This document shows positions 15,919 to 23,992 of a DNA stretch of 39,884 bases, piece by piece. The notes below the pieces were generated by a model. That model was not told where the DNA came from. It saw only the letters and a list, made by a program, of their open reading frames with translations, and ran no database searches. Origin of the DNA: Rhodanobacter lindaniclasticus (GTDB lineage: Bacteria > Pseudomonadota > Gammaproteobacteria > Xanthomonadales > Rhodanobacteraceae); assembly GCF_004799035.1 (NCBI RefSeq), contig NZ_MWIO01000022.1, positions 1-39,884 on the forward strand, written 5' to 3'. Both the position numbers and the translations under genes were made by a program. Position 1 is the first letter of the stretch. Every line of letters starts with the position of its first letter.

Positions 15919-17343
15919 ATGCGCAGATGCACCACCATCGGGTTGATCGCGGCCTTCGCCTGCCTCGGCAGTGTCGACGCACTGGCGCAGCCGCCAGCGC
16001 AGTCGCTCCCGCAGTTGCACAAGCACGAGGCGCTGGTGCCGGTGGCGACGAGCAGCGTCACGCACGCGTCTTCCGCGACTGCGAAGCAACAGGTGGCGTT
16101 GAGTGACGCGATGCTGCACGTGGCAGCAGGGCAGCCGCCCCCGCCGGCGTCGGCAACCACCGCCAAGCCGGCCGCCGCACTCAGCCCGGTTGCCGCACAG
16201 GCGGCGCAGAAGTTCCACCTCGACCCGTTGGCCTTGAGCAGCGGCGCGGTGAAAGCGGTGTCCGGCAGTCATGCCGAAGTGGTCCATCCCGATACGGTCG
16301 CCGAACAGGCCCGGCCGGGCGCGGTCTTCGTCACCCGCACCGGTGCCACCGCGACCCGGGTGGCGCTGTCGGCGCCGCTGCGCGAGGCGCTGCCGGCCGG
16401 GGCGCAGACATCCGCCGTGCGGCTGGGTTATGTGGTGAGCGCCACGGTGGGGTCGGAACGCGCACCGGTGCGGCTGGCCGCGCTCATCGCCAACAATACC
16501 GGGCTGGTGCTGGACGCCGCGCGTTCCGCCTGGAGCGGCGGCTTCTCGGTGGCGCTGTCCAATCTTGACGATCCCGGCGATCGGCGCACGCTGAACACGC
16601 CTGTCAACGTGGCGGTCACCGCGGCCGGTGCCTCCGACGTGGCGCCCGCGCCGCTCAGCATCGCCGACGTCGGCCAGTGGCATGCGGTGCGCGTGACCGT
16701 GCCGGACTTCCCCGGCGACAGCTATCACGTGTCGGTCAGTGCCGACCCGCAGGATCGCGGCAACGCGATCGACCTGCCGGTGATGAAACCCACCATCGAG
16801 GTGATCGCTGCCAACCCGCAGATCACCGGCTGGGGCATCGGCCAGACCGCGATCACCCTGCGCGCCCGCGGCCTGGTCACGCCCGGCGGCTACCCGGTGA
16901 CACTGCGCAACGAGCATGGCTCGCTCGACCCGACCTACGTGAAGCTCGATGCGCAGGGCGTGGCCACCGCGCGCCTGCGCTCGGATTCAGCCGGATCCAC
17001 CAGCGTGAGTGTCGCCGACGCGGGCGTGGTCTCCCAGCCGGCCACCGTGGTGTTCACTGCACCATGGTTGTTCCTGGTCGCGGCCGTCGCCGGCGGCTTG
17101 CTCGGTGCGTTCATCCGCGGCAAGGGGCGCCGCCGAGCCTGGTACGCGTTGGCGATCGGCGTGGCCTCGGCGATCCTGATGACACTCGCCTACGCAGTCG
17201 GCATCGACTGGGTCAGCCGCGCGCTGCCGTCGGCGCACCTGGCCACCTCCGGCGAGGCGGTGATCTTCGTGCTGGGCGCGATCGCCGCGCTGCTCGGGGT
17301 GGGCGTTCTGCTGCCGGCGGGCGGAAGCGACAAGGGCGTCTGA
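15919..17343 (+). CDS. Secreted Ig-like protein with three C-terminal membrane helices
   Basis: The 474-residue protein has a signal peptide (MRRCTTIGLIAAFACLGSVD, cleaved near ALA-Q at 23), a low-complexity Ala/Pro/Gln stretch to about 95, a central beta-rich region (130-290) and an Ig-like domain around 291-380 (PTIEVIAANPQITGWGIGQT, then GYPVTLRNEHGSLDP and GVATARLRSDSAGS) of the bacterial Big_1/invasin type. Hydrophobic segments at 382-398, 408-428 and 446-466 follow, split by the basic RGKGRRR. So most of the protein is periplasmic and it is anchored at the C-terminus. GGGGGA precedes the start; it begins 21 bases after the radical SAM stop, so it is part of that operon. I do not know the family; roles in binding, exporting or displaying a modified product are guesses. 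Confidence 0.8.
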   Translation: MRRCTTIGLIAAFACLGSVDALAQPPAQSLPQLHKHEALVPVATSSVTHASSATAKQQVALSDAMLHVAAGQPPPPASATTAKPAAALSPVAAQAAQKFHLDPLALSSGAVKAVSGSHAEVVHPDTVAEQARPGAVFVTRTGATATRVALSAPLREALPAGAQTSAVRLGYVVSATVGSERAPVRLAALIANNTGLVLDAARSAWSGGFSVALSNLDDPGDRRTLNTPVNVAVTAAGASDVAPAPLSIADVGQWHAVRVTVPDFPGDSYHVSVSADPQDRGNAIDLPVMKPTIEVIAANPQITGWGIGQTAITLRARGLVTPGGYPVTLRNEHGSLDPTYVKLDAQGVATARLRSDSAGSTSVSVADAGVVSQPATVVFTAPWLFLVAAVAGGLLGAFIRGKGRRRAWYALAIGVASAILMTLAYAVGIDWVSRALPSAHLATSGEAVIFVLGAIAALLGVGVLLPAGGSDKGV

Positions 17344-17401
17344 TCGGAGGGCGCAGACCGCGGCGATAATCGACGGAACTCCACCTGCACAAGGCGCCGC
17401 G

Positions 17402-18067
17402 ATGTCCGCTCGATCCGATGATGCCGGTGTGAGCCTGCTGCCGCGCATCACCGGGCGCAGCAGCTCCCATTACACCCGTCTGGCGCGCATGTTCGCGCTC
17501 GAGCTGGGTGTGACCTGCGAGTTCGCTCCGGTGTACGACCTGGCCTCGCTGGACGAGCGCAGCTACGCGGGCAACCCCGCGCTCAAGTTGCCGGTGCTCA
17601 GTCATGGCGGGACGGTGGTATTCGGGGCCGAAAACATTTGCCGCACGCTGGCGGAGCTCGCCCCGCGCCATGCCGTGATCCTCTGGCCGGAGAACCTGCG
17701 TGACGCGTCGGCGCGCAACGCGCAGGAACTGGTCTGGCACGCGATGCAGGCCCAGGTGCAGCTCGGTTTCGGCACGCAGATCGCGGAGCTTTCGCCGGAC
17801 AGCATCTACTTCGTCAAGGCGGCCGCGGGCCTGCGCAACGCGCTGGCGTGGCTCGACGAGCGGGTGCCGTCGATCATTGCCGCGCTGCCGCCCCACGACC
17901 TGAGCCTGCTCGAAGTGTCGCTGTTCTGCCTGCTCGAACACCTGACCTTTCGCCCCACCGTGCCCTTGGCGCCGTATGCGCAACTCGGTGGTTTCGCCCG
18001 CGCGTTCGGGCAGCGCGCTTCGGCGCAAGCGACGTTCTACCGGTTTGACGCTGCCGCAGGGGATTGA
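17402..18067 (+). CDS. Glutathione S-transferase-like protein
   Basis: The 221-residue protein has a thioredoxin-like N-terminal part (about 12-85) starting LLPRITGRSSSHYTRLARMF, where the S-S-S-H-Y element is in the place of the GST catalytic Ser/Cys/Tyr; GNPALKLPVLSHGG includes the cis-proline strand and FGAENICRTLAEL the conserved acidic glutathione-contacting E-(S/N)-I motif. The C-terminal half (about 95-210) is all helix as in GST C-domains. It is cytoplasmic, the substrate is unknown, and glutathione conjugation is not certain. It starts 58 bases after the Ig-like gene, which leaves open whether it belongs to the same transcript. A short 6-base hairpin follows its stop at 18071-18088. 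Confidence 0.8.
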   Translation: MSARSDDAGVSLLPRITGRSSSHYTRLARMFALELGVTCEFAPVYDLASLDERSYAGNPALKLPVLSHGGTVVFGAENICRTLAELAPRHAVILWPENLRDASARNAQELVWHAMQAQVQLGFGTQIAELSPDSIYFVKAAAGLRNALAWLDERVPSIIAALPPHDLSLLEVSLFCLLEHLTFRPTVPLAPYAQLGGFARAFGQRASAQATFYRFDAAAGD

Positions 18068-18070
18068 AAC

Positions 18071-18088
18071 GGCCGGGTACAGCCGGCC
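18071..18088 (+). terminator. Short hairpin behind the GST-like gene
   Basis: GGCCGG (18071-18076) pairs with CCGGCC (18083-18088) over a six-base loop, three bases after the stop codon at 18067. There is no U-run, so it is at most a weak terminator or a 3'-end protecting hairpin. Confidence 0.3.
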
Positions 18089-18149
18089 CGCCGCGGTTGC
18101 CCTGGTGAGCGTGCAGTAACATGCGCGGTTCGCGCCATCACGTACCGTC

Positions 18150-19775
18150 ATGACTGCTGCCGACACCCCAGACCAGCCCGGCTCGCCACGCGCCGCTTCC
18201 GATGCCCCGGCCCGCGTGGAAGGCGAGTCCGCGCAGGCGCGCGCGCGGCTGGCGCAACTGCAGGGTCAGCCCGCCGCGGCATGGCTGGAGGCAGGCCGTG
18301 CGCTGGTGCTGGAGCAAGACATGGAAGCCGCCGCCGCAGTACTGCAGGCGGCACTCGCCCAGCATGGCCACGATGGCGAACTCGTGCTGGCGCTGGCCGG
18401 CGTGCGCTGGCAGATGAATGACCGCGCCGCAGCGCAGCTGCTGCTGGAAAACCTGCTGGCGCGGCAGCCCGATCACGCGGCGGCATCGTTCACGCTGGCC
18501 CGGCTGCAGCTCGAACAGGGCCATGTGGATGCGGCGGAGCAGGTGTTTCGCGACCAGTTCGGTCGGTACCGGCAGGGCGCCGATCTCGTGCATCGGGCGG
18601 CGAAGATGCTTGCCGATGCCGGGCGCAAGCAGGCTGCCGCCGAGTTGTGCGAGGCGGCCATCGCGATGGGCTCGGGTGATCCGTTCCTGCATGTCTACGT
18701 GGCGGCCTTGCTGGGCCAGCTCGGCGAGTTCGAGCGATCCCGCGGCCATTACCTGCTCGCGCTCGAGCATGACCCTCGCACGATCGATGCGGGCGCGGCC
18801 TACGGTCTGGCCTCGATCGGCCGCTACACCGACCCGGGGCATCCGGACCTGGCGCGTTTCAGGGCGCTGCTGGAGCGACCCGACCTGACACCCGCAGCGC
18901 GCGCCTCGGTGTTGTTCGCGCTCGGCAAGGCGCATGACGACCTGGGCGACTACGCCGAGGCCGCGGCCCGCCTGCGCGAGGCAAATGGACTGGTCGACCA
19001 CCGCAACTGGTCGCGCAAGCACTGGCGGCGGCTGGTAGAGGCGCGCCTGGCCGGCTTGTCGCTGCCGCAGCGCGCGCCGGCGGCCACGGAGTGCGTGCCG
19101 ATCTTCGTGGTCGGTGCGCCGCGCTCGGGCACGACCCTGGTCGCCGAATTGCTCGGCCGCTCGGCCGAGACCTGCAATCGCGGTGAACTGGACTGGCTGC
19201 CGCATCTTGCCGAGCAGGTCGCCCGCGCGCCGCGGGTGGACGTCGACCTGCTCGACCGCGTCGCCGCCGAGTATCTGGCCCGGTTGCGGCAAGGGGAGGC
19301 GGGGGTGCGCTGGTTCATCGACAAGCAGCCGCTGAATTTCCTGCAGGTGGATCTGATCGCGGCGCTGTTCCCGCAGGCGCGCATCGTGCATTGCCGGCGC
19401 AACGAGCGGGATACCGCGCTGTCGATCTGGAGCCAGCATTTCGAATCGACGGAGTATCGCTTCGCCTACGATTTCGCGGACATCGCGGCGGTACTGAACG
19501 GCTGCGATCGCCTGATGGCCAAGGCTCGCGGCGAGGGAAGGGTCATCGAGGTGCGCTACGAGGAGCTGGCGCAAGCGCCCCAGGCGACCATCGACGGCCT
19601 GGCGGCCTCGCTGGGGCTGGCGCCGTTCGACGCCGGTGTGCCGAATGCGGTGCGCGGCGCGATCGGCACCGCCAGCGTGTGGCAGGCGCGCCAGCCGGTG
19701 TACACGCGGGCCATCGGGCGCTGGCGCGGGTATGCGCCGTTCGTGCCGGAGTTGCTGCGTTTCGCGGACCAGTGA
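18150..19775 (+). CDS. TPR-sulfotransferase fusion protein
   Basis: The 541-residue protein has TPR-like helical repeats in the first half (about 35-290, e.g. AAASFTLARLQLEQGHVDAA, then ASVLFALGKAHDDLGDYAEA) and a sulfotransferase domain in the second. The 5'-phosphosulfate loop is VGAPRSGTTLVAELLGR at 321-337, and the 3'-phosphate region is around RIVHCRRNERDTALSIWSQH. It should transfer sulfate from PAPS to an alcohol or tyrosine on a sugar, peptide or protein; the TPR part probably recognises the target. It contains no signal peptide, so it acts in the cytoplasm. The TPR gene that follows 115 bases later may act with it. The proteins of this architecture that I recall are mostly uncharacterised bacterial ones. 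Confidence 0.92.
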   Translation: MTAADTPDQPGSPRAASDAPARVEGESAQARARLAQLQGQPAAAWLEAGRALVLEQDMEAAAAVLQAALAQHGHDGELVLALAGVRWQMNDRAAAQLLLENLLARQPDHAAASFTLARLQLEQGHVDAAEQVFRDQFGRYRQGADLVHRAAKMLADAGRKQAAAELCEAAIAMGSGDPFLHVYVAALLGQLGEFERSRGHYLLALEHDPRTIDAGAAYGLASIGRYTDPGHPDLARFRALLERPDLTPAARASVLFALGKAHDDLGDYAEAAARLREANGLVDHRNWSRKHWRRLVEARLAGLSLPQRAPAATECVPIFVVGAPRSGTTLVAELLGRSAETCNRGELDWLPHLAEQVARAPRVDVDLLDRVAAEYLARLRQGEAGVRWFIDKQPLNFLQVDLIAALFPQARIVHCRRNERDTALSIWSQHFESTEYRFAYDFADIAAVLNGCDRLMAKARGEGRVIEVRYEELAQAPQATIDGLAASLGLAPFDAGVPNAVRGAIGTASVWQARQPVYTRAIGRWRGYAPFVPELLRFADQ

Positions 19776-19890
19776 GTCGTCCGCGGCGCGCTCGACCCTG
19801 CTGCGCCCGATGCCGCATAATCCGGGGTCGGCCTGCGCGCAGGCAAGCGCCACGCGTTGCCGTTCTTTCCTTTCAGATCACGTGAATGCC

Positions 19891-20901
19891 ATGAGTACGC
19901 TCCAGGATGTCTACAGCCTGCACCACGCGGGTCGCTTCGACGAAGCCATGCGTGGCTATCGCGAGTGGCTGGCGCAGCACCCCGACGATCCCGACGCGAT
20001 GCACCTGCTCGGCATCCTGCTGCACCGGCGCGGCGAGAACGCGGAAGCCTTGAGCCTGCTGGCACGGGCGGCCGAGTTGCAGCCGGACAACCCGGAGCTG
20101 GCGCTGGGCCATGCCACCTTGCTGCGCCAGGCCGGCGATGCCGCGGGGGCGAGCATGGCGTTCTACCGCGCGCTGGCGATGGACCCGAATCTCGGCGGCG
20201 CGCATGTCGGCTTGGGCCAGCTGGCGCTCGACCGCGACGATGCCAAGTTGGCGGAAGAGCACTTCCGCATTGCCCTGCGCGCCGGCGACGATGGCCACGC
20301 GCTGGCCGGGCTGGGCACCATCATGCTCGCGCGCGGCGAGCTCGATGCCGCCGTGGGCTACCTGACGCGCGCGGCAGAGATGGTGCCGGATTACTCGGTG
20401 ATCCAGTTCCTGCTCGGCCAGGCGTTCAGCCGGCGCGACCTGCTGACGTTTGCCGAAACCGCATTGAACAATGCCCTGCGCCTGCAGCCCGACCTGCATG
20501 CAGCGCGCACCTGGCTGGCCGAAGTGCTGCTCAAGGACAATCGTCCTGCCGAAGCGCGCCTGCTCTATCTCGGCCTGTTGCCGGTGCCGGGCTACGAAGT
20601 GATCGCGCAGATCGGCTTGGCCGATGCCGCGCGCATGGAAGAGCTCTACGAACAGTCGATCGTGCACTACCGCGCCGCGCTAGCGCTCAACCCCAAGTTG
20701 TCGGTGCCCACGCGCATGCTGGCGTGGGTCCTGGCCACGCTCGGCCGCAACGACGAAGTCATCGCGACCTACGACACCTACCTCAAGGCGGTGCCGGACG
20801 ACGCGGAAATGCGCGAGTTGCGCGAGGACGTCTGGAAGCTGCACACGGCCGCGGGCGACGGGACGACCGCACCGGCCGGCCCCGGCGAAACGATGCACTG
20901 A
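19891..20901 (+). CDS. Tetratricopeptide-repeat protein
   Basis: The 336-residue product is made almost entirely of TPR units of about 34 residues, starting at residue 4 (LQDVYSLHHAGRFDEAMRGY) and continuing with DPDAMHLLGILLHRRGENAE, then NPELALGHATLLRQAGDAAG and DLHAARTWLAEVLLKDNRPA. I count about nine units. There is no signal peptide, so it is a cytoplasmic scaffold or partner protein. The ATG at 19891 is preferred; a GTG three codons upstream (19882) is possible. It follows the TPR-sulfotransferase gene on the same strand. Its stop codon TGA lies inside the first hairpin of the array at 20898-21043. Confidence 0.88.
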   Translation: MSTLQDVYSLHHAGRFDEAMRGYREWLAQHPDDPDAMHLLGILLHRRGENAEALSLLARAAELQPDNPELALGHATLLRQAGDAAGASMAFYRALAMDPNLGGAHVGLGQLALDRDDAKLAEEHFRIALRAGDDGHALAGLGTIMLARGELDAAVGYLTRAAEMVPDYSVIQFLLGQAFSRRDLLTFAETALNNALRLQPDLHAARTWLAEVLLKDNRPAEARLLYLGLLPVPGYEVIAQIGLADAARMEELYEQSIVHYRAALALNPKLSVPTRMLAWVLATLGRNDEVIATYDTYLKAVPDDAEMRELREDVWKLHTAAGDGTTAPAGPGETMH

Positions 20902-21043
20902 GAGGTTGTGACTGTTCAACCTCTCAGACCGGCCATGGATGGCTCGGACATGGAGCAGTCACGCAAGTGACTGTTCCATGTGAGCGAGTCCGGGCGTGTA
21001 CCGGACTCGCAATAGAAGAAAACCACAGGAAGTGGTTTTCTTC
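20898..21043. repeat. Cluster of four consecutive perfect or near-perfect hairpins
   Basis: H1 is 20898-20927: an 11-base perfect stem with an 8-base loop that includes the TGA stop of the TPR gene. H2 is 20948-21081 only up to 20981: arms 20948-20962 and 20967-20981, 15 pairs with one G-U, closed by a GCAA tetraloop. H3 is 20984-21010: a 10-base perfect stem with a 7-base loop. H4 is 21015-21043: a 12-base perfect stem with a 5-base loop. The cluster fills the gap between two convergent genes. H4 has T-rich tracts inside its arm rather than after it. A bidirectional terminator or structured 3' RNA is likely; the density of structure is unusual. Confidence 0.8.
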
Positions 21044-21065
21044 ACAGGCACTGAGCCTGGCGGCG

Positions 21066-21815
21066 TCAGCTCGCCTCCGCGCGCACCAGCCACACCTCGC
21101 CGCGGCGTGCGCGCGGCAGGCCGTTGAACAAGGCGAACCAGGGCGCGAGCAGGCGCACGGTCCAGCCCAGCCGGCGGATGCGGCGGAACGGGCTGGAGAC
21201 CGCGCATTCGGCGCGGATGGTGAAGCCGGCTTCCTGCAGCGCCTTTTCCAGCACCCAGGGACTCAGCGGCGTGATGTGGCCCTGTTCGCGATAGTCGATG
21301 TCGCGAAACCACTGGAACTGGCCCGTGCACAGGAACAGCGCCTGCGATACCGGGTTGGCGATGTTCGGCGTGGACAGCACCAGTTGCCCGCCCACCGGCA
21401 GCAGGGCGCGGATCTGTCGCAGCACCTCGCGCGGGTTTTCCAGGTGCTCGACGATCTCGAGCGCCATCACCGCGTCGAAACCCTGCGGCCATTGCGCGGC
21501 GAACGCGCCGTTGAGGTCGGCCGCGACGAAGGGCACGTCGGTCGGCTTGAAGCTTTCGGGGAACAGGTCGCTGGCGGTGACCTGGAAACCCAGGTCGGTC
21601 AGCCGCAACGACATCGCGCCGCTGCCGGCGCCGAACTCCAGCACCCGCGCGCCGGCGTTCGCCGCGCCGACCAGCAGGTCGGCCGCTGCTTCATGCAGTC
21701 CGGGGGCGGCGTAAATCGGCAGACCCTTGTACTCGCGCATCGATTGGCCGGCGAAGCCGGTGCGGAAGTTCTCGGCGCGCGCGCTGGCCTGGTCGGCCGC
21801 GGAGGGAGTGGGCAT
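21066..21815 (-). CDS. Class I SAM-dependent methyltransferase, UbiG-like fold
   Basis: The 249-residue enzyme has SAM-binding motif I at VLEFGAGSGAMSLRLTDLGF, the acidic end of strand 2 at VTASDLFPES, and the post-motif region ALEIVEHLENPREVLRQIRA followed by LLPVGGQLVLSTPNIANPVS, the pattern of the methyltransferase_11/23 families. GQFQWFRDIDYREQGHITPL and the helical LLAPWFALFNGLPRARRGEV come from the C-terminal substrate-binding part, which often belongs to proteins modifying sugars or lipids. The substrate is not identifiable. The start at 21815 is preceded on the minus strand by CTCCAGCCACCCACCACGACG with no clear ribosome site. It ends 22 bases from the hairpin cluster and is followed upstream by the SDR gene, 56 bases away. 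Confidence 0.88.
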   Translation of the reverse strand: MPTPSAADQASARAENFRTGFAGQSMREYKGLPIYAAPGLHEAAADLLVGAANAGARVLEFGAGSGAMSLRLTDLGFQVTASDLFPESFKPTDVPFVAADLNGAFAAQWPQGFDAVMALEIVEHLENPREVLRQIRALLPVGGQLVLSTPNIANPVSQALFLCTGQFQWFRDIDYREQGHITPLSPWVLEKALQEAGFTIRAECAVSSPFRRIRRLGWTVRLLAPWFALFNGLPRARRGEVWLVRAEAS

Positions 21816-21871
21816 GGGCGTCGTGGTGGGTGGCTGGAGTGGGAGCGGGCCGGTCGGTCGCCGCGGGACCG

Positions 21872-22555
21872 TTACACGCGACCGGTCACCGGGATCAGTG
21901 CGCCGGTGATGGCGGAGGATTGTTTCGACAGCAGGAACACGATCACGTCGGCCAGTTGCTCCGGCTTGACCCAGCGCGCGAAGTCGGCCTTCGGCATGTC
22001 GGCGCGGTTGGGTGGCGTGTCGAGGATGCTGGGCAGCAGCGCGTTGACGGTGATGTCGCGCTCCTTGAGCTCCTCGGCGAGCGATTCGGTGAAGCGCATC
22101 ACGCCGGATTTGGAGGCGGTGTAGGCCGCCACGCCAGCGCCGGCCTTGAGCGCGGAGGCTGCACCGATGTTGATGATGCGGCCGCCGGCATGCAGGTGTT
22201 TCAGCGCAGCCTGGCTCGCCGCGACGGCGGTGCGCAGGTTGACCCGGTAGAGCAGGTCCCAGGTGTCCGCGTTGCCGTCGGTCACGCTCTCGTAGCGAAA
22301 CATGCCGGCGATGTTGACCAGCGCGTCGAGCCCGCCCATGGCCTTGGCGGCAGTGTCCAGGGCGTTCGCCGCGGCGGCGGGATCGGCCAGGTCGACGCCG
22401 CCGATGCAGCTGGCCGCGCCGATGCCTGCGCTCGGTGCGGGGGCACGGTCGATGGCGGCGACGCGGGCGCCGGCGGCCAGTGCCGCTTGCACCGCGGCGA
22501 GGCCCAGGGCGCCGAAACCGCCGGTGATGGCGACGCGCAGGTGGTCCAGTTGCAT
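21872..22555 (-). CDS. Short-chain dehydrogenase/reductase
   Basis: The 227-residue protein has the classical SDR pattern: TGGFGALG at 11-18 for dinucleotide binding, NIAG at 81-84, catalytic serine 134 in NIGAASALKA, and Y145-T-A-S-K149. It should be an NAD(P)-dependent oxidoreductase of unknown substrate. The final DVIVFLLSKQSSAITGALIPVTGRV part matches the C-terminal SDR signature. The start is at 22555, behind GGGAGAACACC; the longer open frame to 22609 lacks a site. The usual TGxxxGIG has leucine in place of isoleucine, a minor variation. It is transcribed in the same direction as the methyltransferase and the M24 peptidase and may share an operon with them. Confidence 0.92.
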   Translation of the reverse strand: MQLDHLRVAITGGFGALGLAAVQAALAAGARVAAIDRAPAPSAGIGAASCIGGVDLADPAAAANALDTAAKAMGGLDALVNIAGMFRYESVTDGNADTWDLLYRVNLRTAVAASQAALKHLHAGGRIINIGAASALKAGAGVAAYTASKSGVMRFTESLAEELKERDITVNALLPSILDTPPNRADMPKADFARWVKPEQLADVIVFLLSKQSSAITGALIPVTGRV

Positions 22556-22627
22556 GGTGTTCTCCCGAGGCTGTCCGCCGGACAGGATAGCCTGCCGCGC
22601 AGGCCGCACAAAGAGAACCCCAGCCGA

Positions 22628-23920
22628 TCAGCCGAACGGCTGCTCGATCGACGGGCTCTGCGGGGTGAACCAGCGTGCGCCGTCGTCGGTGATGTGCATG
22701 TCGTCCTCCAGCCGCACGCCGAACTCGCCGGGGAGGTAGATGCCCGGCTCGTCGCTGAAGGTCATGCCCGTTTCGAGCGCGCGCGTGTTGCCTTGCACGA
22801 GGTAGTACCACTCGTGCATGTCCATGCCGATGCCGTGGCCGAGGCGGTGGCTGAAGTACTTGTAGCCGGGGCCGTAGCCGGCATCGACGATGACCTTGCG
22901 CGCGGCGGCATCCACCGACTCCATCGTGGCGCCGGGATGCGCGGCCTTGAGCGCCGCCTGCTGCGCGCGGCGCACGATGTCGAACACGCGCTTCATCTTG
23001 TCGCTGGCCTTGCCCAGCACGAAGGTGCGGGTGAGATCGCTCTGGTAGCCGCCGACCTTGCAGCCGTCGTCGAGCATGATCACGGTGCCCTCGCTGATGT
23101 GCTGCGGCAGCGGCGAGCCGTGCGGCGAGGCGGTGAACGCGCCGACGTTGACGCTGGCGTCGCCGCGCAGGCCCTGGCGCGTGTAGGCCGCGTCCACCAG
23201 GGCGGAAATCTGCTGCTGGGTCATGCCTGGCTGCAGCGCCTTCCACACCGCGTGGTACACCGCCAGGGTGGCGTCGTTGGCCAGCTGCATCAGCGCCAGT
23301 TCGGCCGGGCTCTTGATTGCGCGGCAACCGGCGGTGACCGGCGTGGCGCTGACCAGCTTCACGTGCGGCGCCGCGGCGGCGATGCCGAACTGCGTGGCCG
23401 AGCGCAGTTGCTCCTCGATGCCCAGCGTGCCGGTGGCCATGTGCCATTCGGCCAGCACGTCGGCGATCAGCGCGTACGGGCTCTCGAACTCCTGCCAGGT
23501 GCGCACGTCCTTCCTGCCGAAGGCGATCTGCTCCAGCGTGCGCTCGCGCTCGAACTCCGGCGTGATGTAGACCGGGTCACCCGATTTCGGCAGCAGCATG
23601 CCGGTGGTGCGTTCGCTGACCCACCAGCGCATGCCGGTGAAATATTCCAGCGAGCTGCCGCCGCCCATGAATACCGCGTCCATGCCGTGCTCGGCCATCA
23701 GCTGCTGCGCCTTGCGCAGGCGCCCCTCGCGTTCGGCGTCGGTGATCGGCACGGCGCGCGGCGCCACCGGTTCCAGTGCGAGGATCGAAGGCGGCAGCGC
23801 AGCGCTCGTATCGCTTGCCCAGGCAGCTCCGACACCGAGCAGCGGAATGGCCGCTGCGCCGAGAGCCGAGCCTTTCAGGAAGCGGCGTCGATCAGCACGG
23901 ACGCTGTCATCGGTGTTCAT
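22628..23920 (-). CDS. Tat-exported M24 (Xaa-Pro dipeptidase-like) metallopeptidase
   Basis: The 430-residue protein starts MNTDDSVRADRRRFLKGSAL, a twin-arginine signal (RRRFLK at 11-16), so it should be folded in the cytoplasm and exported to the periplasm. The C-terminal half is a creatinase/pita-bread metallopeptidase: MLDDGCKVGGYQSDLTRTF gives the two aspartates, HRLGHGIGMDMHE the histidine, and FSDEPGIYLPGEFGVRLEDD the two glutamates. The N-terminal creatinase domain has AQQLMAEHGMDAVFMGGGSS and YFTGMRWW. It probably cleaves Xaa-Pro dipeptides. The open frame runs upstream to 24034 through the inverted repeat, but the Tat signal sets the start at 23920. It is about 72 bases from the SDR start. 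Confidence 0.93.
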   Translation of the reverse strand: MNTDDSVRADRRRFLKGSALGAAAIPLLGVGAAWASDTSAALPPSILALEPVAPRAVPITDAEREGRLRKAQQLMAEHGMDAVFMGGGSSLEYFTGMRWWVSERTTGMLLPKSGDPVYITPEFERERTLEQIAFGRKDVRTWQEFESPYALIADVLAEWHMATGTLGIEEQLRSATQFGIAAAAPHVKLVSATPVTAGCRAIKSPAELALMQLANDATLAVYHAVWKALQPGMTQQQISALVDAAYTRQGLRGDASVNVGAFTASPHGSPLPQHISEGTVIMLDDGCKVGGYQSDLTRTFVLGKASDKMKRVFDIVRRAQQAALKAAHPGATMESVDAAARKVIVDAGYGPGYKYFSHRLGHGIGMDMHEWYYLVQGNTRALETGMTFSDEPGIYLPGEFGVRLEDDMHITDDGARWFTPQSPSIEQPFG

Positions 23921-23992
23921 GAGCGACCCCTTGGCTTGGAATGCACGCATTCTGGCACCCATGGTCCTGGCCTTGCCAAGACCTTCCTCGGC

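Noticed and set aside
20898..21043. CRISPR array
   Set aside because: The four stems differ from each other, there are no equal direct repeats with regular spacers, and no cas gene is nearby.
20899..21043. Classical intrinsic terminator
   Set aside because: No uninterrupted U-run follows any of the stems; T-rich bases are within the arms of the fourth stem. Termination may still happen but the standard pattern is absent.
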